From positions 1-5,840 of the forward strand of contig CAMPHB010000098.1 of the NCBI GenBank assembly GCA_946885755.1: a DNA stretch of 5,840 nucleotides, in the 5' to 3' direction. The notes below the pieces were generated by a model. That model saw nothing but the letters and a program-made list of their open reading frames with translations. It had not been told where the DNA came from and did no database searches. Within the stretch, counting starts at the first letter, position 1, and the number at the start of each line of letters is the position of its first letter. Shown in pieces: positions 1 through 5,840 of this stretch. The position numbers were made by a program, and so were the translations under genes. The stretch is from an uncultured Methylophaga sp. GTDB lineage: Bacteria > Pseudomonadota > Gammaproteobacteria > Nitrosococcales > Methylophagaceae.

Positions 1-304
1 CCCGCTTATCGGTTTCGTCTTCATTACCGGTACCGCTGAGGCCATTATGAATCATGTGTAAGCCCAGACCGGTCAATAAGACCAGTGCGATCCAGTGATC
101 CCATTCCTGCACAAAACTGGTTGCTGCCTGGCCAATCAACCAGCCAATGACCGGTGTAATAGCTTCTATCACACCGAATATCAAACCAATGCGCAAAGCA
201 TTGGCCAGACTGGGGTTACGGATCGCAATGCCTTTGCCAATTGCAGCGGCAAAAGCATCGGTGGACATGGCAAAGCCGATAAAAAAGATTGAAATTAAGT
301 TCAT
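1..304 (-). CDS. mntP: Manganese efflux pump MntP (N-terminal part, cut by window edge)
   Basis: This is an inner-membrane exporter that moves Mn(II) from cytoplasm to periplasm and protects against manganese overload. The frame is open from an ATG at 304-302 to base 1, giving 101 residues of a family usually near 190, so roughly the last half is outside the window. The start [20 protein letters not shown], then IGKG (22-25), the segment [15 protein letters not shown] (41-55), [11 protein letters not shown] (67-77) and an acidic loop at 94-99 follow the E. coli MntP (YebN) pattern closely. Asp16 falls in the conserved MSxDAFAA motif of helix 1. About three hydrophobic segments are visible (roughly 3-22, 36-60, 69-87), matching the first half of a six-helix protein. 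It starts 25 bp after the czcA stop with no hairpin between them, so co-transcription with the metal efflux genes is inferred. Identification is by recalled family sequence, and it is strong. Confidence 0.93.
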   Translation of the reverse strand, partial: MNLISIFFIGFAMSTDAFAAAIGKGIAIRNPSLANALRIGLIFGVIEAITPVIGWLIGQAATSFVQEWDHWIALVLLTGLGLHMIHNGLSGTGNEDETDKR

Positions 305-309
305 TTAAA

Positions 310-313
310 ACCT
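310..313 (-). promoter_or_regulatory. Weak ribosome binding site of mntP
   Basis: On the minus strand the gap between czcA and mntP contains AGGT, whose AGG core ends 6 nt before the ATG at 304. It is a short match to the Shine-Dalgarno consensus but correctly spaced, and it supports this start. The rest of the 25-bp gap is AT-rich, with no inverted repeat that could be a terminator and no room for a riboswitch. Confidence 0.5.
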
Positions 314-329
314 GGTCAGAATGTTTGTT

Positions 330-3300
330 TTAATGTCTGGAGAAACGGTGCACCAGAAAATACAATGCTGGCAAGACCACCAGTGTTAAAAGCGTTGATG
401 AAATGATGCCGCCCACCACCACGGTTGCCAGCGGCCGTTGTACCTCAGCACCGGTACCGGTATTGAGTGCCATCGGCAAAAAGCCGAGACTGGCGACCAA
501 AGCAGTCATCAATACCGGTCGCAAACGTTGCATCGCACCATCAAAAATAGCCGTCAATAAATCCATGCCCTGATCACGTAACTGTCTGATAAATGACAGC
601 ATGACAATCCCGTTTAAGACCGCGATCCCCGACAAGGCGATAAAACCCACGGCGGCTGAAATAGACAGCGGCATATCGCGTATAACCAGCGCAATAATAC
701 CGCCGGTTAGCGCCAATGGCACGCCGGTAAAAATCAGCAGCGAATCGCGCAACGATTTAAAGGCGCTGAATAATAACACCAGGATCAGCAATAAAGTCAG
801 TGGCACCACCAGCATTAGCCGCTTACTGGCCGACTCCAGTTGCTCAAAAGTACCGCCGTATTCCAGCCAGTAGCCGGCCGGCAACGTCACCTGCTGCGGT
901 AAAATTTGCTGCGCATCGGCAATAAACGATCCTAAGTCTCTGTCAGTGACATTGGCACTGACAATAACATGACGTTTGCCACTTTCGCGGTTGATTTGAT
1001 TGGGGCCTTTGACTGCCTCGATATCAGCGATTTCGCCAAGCGGTACGTAAGAGAGATCCGGATCCCCGTTTGCCGGCAAGGCTATCGGTAATTTTTTCAG
1101 GTAATCAACATCCTGACGCAGATTGTCATCAAGCCTTATCACCAGTCGAAAGCGTTTATCACCTTCGTAAATCAGCCCCAGATCTTTACCGCCAACGGCC
1201 ATTTGCAAGGCATTTTGCAGCGTTGCCACATCAAGTCCCAGCAGGGCCAGATGATCCCGTTGCGGAATGACAGATAACATCGGCAAGCCACTGACGGGTT
1301 CCATTCGTACATCACTGGCACCGTCAATTTGTCCCAAAGCCGCTGTCAACGCTTCACCAGACTCACGTAATGTTTCCAGATCGTCACCAAAAATACGGAT
1401 CGCCACATCAGCGCGCACACCAGCAATCAGTTCGTTAAAGCGCATTTGTATTGGCTGGGTAAACTCGTATTTATTACCCGGCACGGCTTCAACCGCAGTC
1501 CTTAGCTTGGCGAGAAACGCCGCTTTGCTCAGCGTTGGATCCGGCCATTCTGATTGTGGCTTCATAATCAGAAAAGTATCAGCCACACTCGGCGGCATCG
1601 GATCGGTGGCAATTTCCGGTGTACCGATTTTGGAAAATACCCGCTCAACTTCATCAAACTCACGGATCACCGATTCCAGCTGATTTTGCATTTTGACGGC
1701 TTGTTCAAGCCCGGTGCCGGTGACTCGCAAAGCATGCAGCGCGATATCGCCTTCATCGAGTTGCGGCAAAAATTCACTGCCCAAACGACTGCCCAATTGC
1801 GCCGTAAAGATGACAAAAATGACCGCAGCCACCACAATCAGCGACGGCAGTTTTAAAGCCAGACGCAGAAATGGCTGATAAATAAACCGGGCACCACGCA
1901 TCAGCCCGTTTTCTTTATGCGAAACCTTGCCAGTAACAAATATTGCCACTGCAGCAGGCACAAAGGTGACGGCAAAAATCAATGCACCAACTAATGCCGC
2001 AACAACCGTAAAGGCCATGGGCTGAAACATCTTGCCTTCAACACCGCCAAGCGCAAACAACGGCAGATAAACCAGCATAATGATTAATAAACCAAATACC
2101 GCCGGATTAAATACTTCACGGGTGCTTTCGGTAATCTCATTGAGACGTTCCGGCAGCGTTAACAGCCGGCCGAGTCGTTGTTGCGCCGCCCCTAGTCGTC
2201 GCAGGGCATTTTCAACCACAATCACGGCACCATCGACGATCAGACCAAAATCTATTGCGCCAAGACTCATCAGATTGCCGGAAACCTTATTGCTGACCAT
2301 GCCGGTCACAGCAAACAACATACTCAGCGGAATCACCATCGCTGTGATAAGCGCGGCGCGAAAATTACCGAGCAATAAAAATAACACCACAATCACCAGC
2401 AGCGCGCCTTCCAGCAGGTTTTTCTGCACCGTTTTAATGGTTTTTTCAACCAGTGACGTGCGGTCATAAACGGCTTCAGCAACCACGCCTTGCGGCAAGC
2501 TCTGATTAACCTGTTGCAGTCTGGCGGCGACCGCTTTGGCAACTACCCGGCTGTTTTCACCAAGCAGCATAAACGCCGTGCCCAGCACCGTTTCTTTGCC
2601 ATTTTGGGTGGCGGCACCGGTACGCAGCTGTTTGCCAAAATAAACATCGGCAACATCACCGACCCTGACCGGCGCATCATCCAGTTTTTTGACCACCACA
2701 TTACGAATATCATCCAGCGTCTGTAACTGGCCCGGTGAGCGCACCAGCCACTGCTCGCCGTTACGTTCGATATAACCGGCACCGATATTTTGATTGTTTC
2801 GCTGCAGCGCATCGGCTAATTCGGCCATGCTGATTTTATAGGCCAGCAATTTACCGGGCTTGGGCGCGACCTGATATTCACGCTCAAAACCGCCAACGCT
2901 GTTAATTTCGGTAACACCTTGCACTTTGACCAGTTGCGGCCGGATAATCCAATCCTGAATAGTGCGTAAGTCTTCGGCGGTATAAGGTTCGCCATCAGCT
3001 TTTCTGGCGTTGTCTTCAGCGCGAATCGCATAAGTGAAAATCTCACCCAGCCCACTGGCAACAGGGCCTAATTGCGGCTCTGCACCGTCAGGTAATTCAT
3101 TACGAATTCCCTGCAAGCGCTCGCTGATTTGTTGCCGGCCCCGATAAATGTCTTTGTGATCTTTAAACACCACCGTGACTTGCGACAAACCATAGCGTGA
3201 AATCGACCGGGTGTAATCGAGATCCGGCAATCCGGCCATGGCATTTTCAACGATATAAGTCACCCGCTGTTCAGCTTCCAGCGGTGAATAACCCGGAAGT

Positions 3301-3455
3301 TTAGTGTTGATTTGCACCTGCTTATTAGTAATATCCGGCACAGCATCAATCGGTAACTGCAGCGTGTTATAAACACCCAATCCCGCAATCAATAACGTTA
3401 ACAACAACACCAGCCAGCGCTGCTGAATGGCAAACCGTACAATAGAATCAATCAT
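330..3455 (-). CDS. czcA: CzcA-type heavy-metal RND efflux pump, inner-membrane subunit
   Basis: This proton-driven RND pump is the engine of the tripartite complex and passes divalent metal ions, probably from the periplasm, into the CzcB/CzcC conduit. At 1041 residues it has normal family length and is intact. The layout is typical: TM1 at about 13-30; a first periplasmic domain to about 340; TM2-TM6 at about 347-507; TM7 at about 538-552; a second periplasmic domain to about 875; and TM8-TM12 at about 880-1035. TM4 carries DFGLIVDGAVIVVEN (402-416), so D402, D408 and E415 are all present. These are the proton/cation relay residues described for Cupriavidus CzcA and they mark divalent-metal (HME1-3 type) pumps. 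The Cu/Ag class has a different TM4 motif, and the region around 561-570 has Leu (EFLPQLDEGD) where CusA has a metal-binding Met. Other family blocks are GTPEIATDPMPPSVADTF (611-628) and IALSGIAVLNG (939-949). The exact metal (Co, Zn, Cd, Ni) cannot be decided from sequence. Confidence 0.95.
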   Translation of the reverse strand: MIDSIVRFAIQQRWLVLLLTLLIAGLGVYNTLQLPIDAVPDITNKQVQINTKLPGYSPLEAEQRVTYIVENAMAGLPDLDYTRSISRYGLSQVTVVFKDHKDIYRGRQQISERLQGIRNELPDGAEPQLGPVASGLGEIFTYAIRAEDNARKADGEPYTAEDLRTIQDWIIRPQLVKVQGVTEINSVGGFEREYQVAPKPGKLLAYKISMAELADALQRNNQNIGAGYIERNGEQWLVRSPGQLQTLDDIRNVVVKKLDDAPVRVGDVADVYFGKQLRTGAATQNGKETVLGTAFMLLGENSRVVAKAVAARLQQVNQSLPQGVVAEAVYDRTSLVEKTIKTVQKNLLEGALLVIVVLFLLLGNFRAALITAMVIPLSMLFAVTGMVSNKVSGNLMSLGAIDFGLIVDGAVIVVENALRRLGAAQQRLGRLLTLPERLNEITESTREVFNPAVFGLLIIMLVYLPLFALGGVEGKMFQPMAFTVVAALVGALIFAVTFVPAAVAIFVTGKVSHKENGLMRGARFIYQPFLRLALKLPSLIVVAAVIFVIFTAQLGSRLGSEFLPQLDEGDIALHALRVTGTGLEQAVKMQNQLESVIREFDEVERVFSKIGTPEIATDPMPPSVADTFLIMKPQSEWPDPTLSKAAFLAKLRTAVEAVPGNKYEFTQPIQMRFNELIAGVRADVAIRIFGDDLETLRESGEALTAALGQIDGASDVRMEPVSGLPMLSVIPQRDHLALLGLDVATLQNALQMAVGGKDLGLIYEGDKRFRLVIRLDDNLRQDVDYLKKLPIALPANGDPDLSYVPLGEIADIEAVKGPNQINRESGKRHVIVSANVTDRDLGSFIADAQQILPQQVTLPAGYWLEYGGTFEQLESASKRLMLVVPLTLLLILVLLFSAFKSLRDSLLIFTGVPLALTGGIIALVIRDMPLSISAAVGFIALSGIAVLNGIVMLSFIRQLRDQGMDLLTAIFDGAMQRLRPVLMTALVASLGFLPMALNTGTGAEVQRPLATVVVGGIISSTLLTLVVLPALYFLVHRFSRH

Positions 3456-3461
3456 GTTCTG

Positions 3462-3466
3462 CTCCT
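3462..3466 (-). promoter_or_regulatory. Ribosome binding site of czcA, overlapping the czcB stop codon
   Basis: The minus strand reads TAGGAG, where TAG is the czcB stop and AGGAG is a strong Shine-Dalgarno core ending 6 nt before the czcA ATG at 3455. The shared bases mean ribosomes finishing czcB cover the czcA start signal, so translational coupling between adaptor and pump is likely. The site fixes the czcA start. Confidence 0.75.
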
Positions 3467-4685
3467 AGTGACTGTGCGTCGCGCCGTCTTTCAGCACTTC
3501 CGCTTTGAGCAGATAACTGTTTTGCGTCACATATTCAGTGCCGGGTTCTAGTCCGCCGGTTACTTCAACATACTCTTTATCCTGCCGCCCCAACTGCACC
3601 ATACGTACTTCAAACTGGTTGCCATAACGGGCAAATACCACCGGCATATCCCGGAATGTTTGTAAGGCACTGCGTTTAACTGCCAGCCTGGCGTCAATGG
3701 TTGCAACAGCAACATCAGCTTTGATGTGCATACCCGGCCGCCAATATCCTTCAGCGTTATCAATAACTGTTCGGGCGCGAGCGATATGGCCATCAGTCAT
3801 TTTGGGAGATATATAGCTGATCTTGCCCGTCGCCCGCATATGACCATGCAAGTCGTTGACGGTGACCGCCATACCCTCCCGCAATTGTTCGATATCCTGC
3901 GGAAACATCGACATATCAACCCAGACTTTGCTGAAATCGCTGATTTCCATCAGCTTGCCGATATCGCTGTGATCGCCGGCTTTCACCGGCCGGCTGGTGA
4001 CTTCGCCATTTGCCGGGCTGTTTACCGCATAACTTTTCAGTGTTTGCTGGTTACGTACCGTCAATAATCGCTGACCTTTTTTGACCCTGTCACCGGTTTT
4101 GACATAAACCGCCTCAACGATCCCGGAATACGGCGCATAGATCCGAAATTGCCGGTCTTCAGCAGGCGCAATAACACCATACAACGGATTGGTAATGGTC
4201 AGGGTCTGCGGGCCGGCCGTTGCTGTTTTTATATCTGATGCGGCAATCAACCTGTCGGTCAATTCGGCTCTGCCCTCAAGACTCTCGTAGTGCCAGTGAT
4301 AGTCCTCGCCCTGATAATTGGCAGCCACTTCGACTTCGTAAGAATGGGGTTCGCTGATTGCCAAATCACCCAGCAAGTAATCTTGCTCCGGCATAAAATC
4401 AATCAAATCCTGCTGACCACCCAGACGGTTTAAAGTCACCGTTAGGGTGATGTCACGAGGATCTACCGGCTGATTATTAAAATAACCATAAACACGCATT
4501 TCCGGCGGTATGCCCTGCTCATAAATGGTGATTTCCAGCGCGAAATTTTCTGTTTTTAATAAACGGCCATGATGTGGACCTTCTGCTGGTTCAGCCGTCG
4601 CATCACCATGATCATGGCCACCGGCAGCATAAATCGCCGGGCTGATTAACCACACCAGCAAAAATAATAAAAGATACTTTTTCAT
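3465..4685 (-). CDS. czcB: CzcB-type periplasmic adaptor (membrane fusion protein) of RND metal efflux, with almost no alpha-hairpin
   Basis: This 406-residue adaptor links the CzcA pump to the CzcC channel in the periplasm and may hand metal to the pump. A signal peptide is clear: MKK, a hydrophobic core to about residue 18, and likely cleavage after A20. No lipobox cysteine is seen. The mature N-terminus is histidine-rich (GGHDHGD 22-28, PHH 37-39) and leads into a beta-rich domain (about 45-140) common to CzcB-like adaptors. Then come lipoyl half-motif 1 (about 181-210, APYSG), half-motif 2 (about 219-249, SPANG), a beta-barrel (about 253-327, with WRPGMH at 315-320) and a membrane-proximal domain (about 333-395). 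The C-terminus ends in THSH. Oddly, only about 12 residues separate the half-motifs, where most adaptors carry a coiled-coil hairpin. The gene follows czcC by 4 bp and precedes czcA by 9 bp. Family assignment is firm; metal specificity is inferred from the neighbours. Confidence 0.92.
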   Translation of the reverse strand: MKKYLLLFLLVWLISPAIYAAGGHDHGDATAEPAEGPHHGRLLKTENFALEITIYEQGIPPEMRVYGYFNNQPVDPRDITLTVTLNRLGGQQDLIDFMPEQDYLLGDLAISEPHSYEVEVAANYQGEDYHWHYESLEGRAELTDRLIAASDIKTATAGPQTLTITNPLYGVIAPAEDRQFRIYAPYSGIVEAVYVKTGDRVKKGQRLLTVRNQQTLKSYAVNSPANGEVTSRPVKAGDHSDIGKLMEISDFSKVWVDMSMFPQDIEQLREGMAVTVNDLHGHMRATGKISYISPKMTDGHIARARTVIDNAEGYWRPGMHIKADVAVATIDARLAVKRSALQTFRDMPVVFARYGNQFEVRMVQLGRQDKEYVEVTGGLEPGTEYVTQNSYLLKAEVLKDGATHSH

Positions 4686-4689
4686 CGGT

Positions 4690-5840
4690 TTAATCCTGTA
4701 AATCGCTGATGGCTAATGGTTGACTGAGGGCATTGCCGGTCAGACGTTCCAGCTCCAACATTTGCAAATGCACGGCGGTTTGCGCCTCTATCAACTCCCG
4801 TTCCACAGCGAATAATTCATTCTGTGCATCGACCCACTGCAACACACTGTATTGACCCAGCTCATAACCCGCTGCAGTGCTGCTTAACAGCGCTTCGGCA
4901 ACCGGTTGTAAATCTTTTTGCAAAGATCGGGTCAGTGACAGATTGTTTTGCATCGCGAGGCGAATTTCGGCCAGCGCCAACTCAATCTGAGTAACCGTTA
5001 ACTGCATAGTTTGTAATTGCTGCTGATATTCAGCATTGGCGCGGGCAATATTGCCCTGATTGCGATTATTCAGTTGTAGCGGCATTGAAAAACTGAACAC
5101 CAGCGCATTATCGTTGGCGGCTTCCAACCGGCGGATACCGGCACCTAAGGTGATATCTGCCGCAGACTCTGCTTCGGCCAATGCGATTTGTGCTTCTCGC
5201 AATCGTGATAAGGCATGGACTTGTAAATAGGCCGGTGTTTGTGAAATCGCTTGATTTAATGCCGCTGTCTCCGGCACCGCAGGCAGAACCGTTAAATCAC
5301 CGCTTAACGACTCAAAATCAACCGTCCCCGCCCAGTTCGTTGCCAGTTTCTGATAGGCCAGTTGCCGGTCATTTTTTAATTGTTTTTGCTGATTTTCAGA
5401 ACGGGCCAGACGTAATTGCATCCGCAGTGCATCAGCTTCGCCAACCGCTCCCGCTGCCGCACGCTGGTTAATGACCTTTAAAGCCATTTGTTCTTTTTTA
5501 ATACGTCGCTGATTCCACTCAATCATGGCGTCAATTCGCAACGCCTGATAAAAATGCCGCAATGTTTGTGCGACGACATCGAGTCGCTGCACTTCATATT
5601 GTTGCTGCAAAGCCGGCAGCCGGGCATTAGCGACATTGATTCGCTGCTGGCGTTTGTCGCCCATTTCGATTAACTGGCTGAGGGATAAAGTCAGCTCAGC
5701 GCCAGTCAAAAAGCGGTTGTCACCGGTGCCAAAAACATTTTCCAGATCAGCCTTTACAACCGGATTAGGTTTTAATCCGGCTTGCAAGACATCGGCTTCA
5801 ATAGCGCGTTGCTGATAGGGAAAACTTTGCAGTGCCGGGC
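4690..5840 (-). CDS. czcC: CzcC-type outer-membrane efflux channel (TolC family), N-terminus cut by window edge
   Basis: This is the outer-membrane duct of the tripartite metal efflux complex, a TolC-family (OEP) protein that forms a trimeric barrel and periplasmic tunnel. The frame stays open to the window edge: 382 residues are visible from base 5838 to the TAA at 4692-4690. The signal peptide and perhaps 30-45 residues lie outside. A TTG at 5787 could be taken as a start but is not one: the 17 codons before it (PALQSFPYQQRAIEADV) are the usual TolC-like run leading into QAGLKPNP. Counting from the edge, the first OEP repeat has the strand segment GAELTLSLSQLIEMGDKR (about 45-62) and long amphipathic helices. 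The second has FSFSMPLQLNNRNQGNIARA (about 245-265) and ends with YELGQYSVLQWVDAQNELF, the conserved late-helix pattern of CzcC/CusC-type channels. The two-repeat layout appears complete apart from the missing start. It lies 4 bp upstream of czcB. Confidence 0.9.
   Translation of the reverse strand, partial: PALQSFPYQQRAIEADVLQAGLKPNPVVKADLENVFGTGDNRFLTGAELTLSLSQLIEMGDKRQQRINVANARLPALQQQYEVQRLDVVAQTLRHFYQALRIDAMIEWNQRRIKKEQMALKVINQRAAAGAVGEADALRMQLRLARSENQQKQLKNDRQLAYQKLATNWAGTVDFESLSGDLTVLPAVPETAALNQAISQTPAYLQVHALSRLREAQIALAEAESAADITLGAGIRRLEAANDNALVFSFSMPLQLNNRNQGNIARANAEYQQQLQTMQLTVTQIELALAEIRLAMQNNLSLTRSLQKDLQPVAEALLSSTAAGYELGQYSVLQWVDAQNELFAVERELIEAQTAVHLQMLELERLTGNALSQPLAISDLQD
4694..4697 (-). 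promoter_or_regulatory. Ribosome binding site of czcB inside the end of czcC
   Basis: AGGA on the minus strand lies in the last sense codons of czcC (CAG GAT before TAA) and ends 8 nt before the czcB ATG at 4685. The spacing is normal and the position supports this start, which is also followed at once by a good signal peptide. The overlap with czcC suggests coupled translation. Confidence 0.65.

Noticed and set aside
95..292. Plus-strand open frame of 65 codons near the left edge
   Set aside because: It is antisense to mntP, whose minus-strand translation matches the MntP family over its whole visible length.
305..329. Possible terminator or yybP-ykoY riboswitch between czcA and mntP
   Set aside because: The 25-bp gap is AT-rich, has no inverted repeat and is far too short for this riboswitch class.
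450..461. 12-bp perfect palindrome ACCGGTACCGGT, with a similar 10-bp stretch at 26-35
   Set aside because: Both lie in coding sequence and encode Gly-Thr pairs (NTGTG in CzcA, SGTG in MntP). The alternating ACC/GGT bases follow from codon choice, and no operator role is supported.
1267..1683. Plus-strand open frame of 138 codons, with others at 2080-2469, 3726-4067, 601-873 and 5181-5471
   Set aside because: All lie antisense within czcA, czcB or czcC, whose protein motifs are unmistakable. Their translations are low in hydrophobic order and resemble no family I recognise, as expected for shadow frames.
2543..3250. Minus-strand open frames of 60-89 codons inside czcA in another frame
   Set aside because: They are out-of-frame shadows of czcA, which is uninterrupted through this stretch.
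5785..5787. TTG as a start codon for the outer-membrane channel gene
   Set aside because: The frame continues upstream to the window edge with family-typical residues. Starting here would remove the signal peptide and the first helix.

Overview
The window holds one minus-strand gene cluster with no sizeable non-coding DNA. Read in the direction of transcription, from high to low coordinates, it contains: the 3' part of a CzcC-type outer-membrane channel gene (5840-4690, cut by the window edge); a CzcB-type periplasmic adaptor (4685-3465); a complete CzcA-type heavy-metal RND pump (3455-330); and the 5' half of mntP, a manganese exporter (304-1, cut by the window edge). The gaps are 4, 9 and 25 bp. 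No promoter or terminator is visible, so the four genes are probably one transcript whose promoter lies beyond base 5840. All large plus-strand frames are antisense shadows of these genes.

The first three genes encode a complete tripartite efflux machine spanning both membranes. CzcA (inner membrane, proton driven) takes up metal, CzcB links the parts in the periplasm, and CzcC is the outer-membrane duct. CzcA has the D402/D408/E415 pattern in transmembrane helix 4 that marks pumps for divalent cations (Co/Zn/Cd/Ni) and lacks the pattern of copper/silver pumps. MntP would move Mn(II) from cytoplasm to periplasm, so the cluster looks like a divalent-metal detoxification operon with both cytoplasmic and periplasmic export steps.

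Two points deserve attention. The CzcB-like adaptor has almost no alpha-helical hairpin between its two lipoyl half-motifs, the part that normally meets the outer-membrane channel. And mntP sits directly behind czcA with no room in the gap for the Mn-sensing riboswitch that precedes it in some bacteria.

A three-gene RND system with an outer-membrane factor implies a Gram-negative host. The intermediate base composition and protein style suggest a gammaproteobacterium, but the genus cannot be read from this sequence. No mobile element, RNA gene, CRISPR array or repeat was found.
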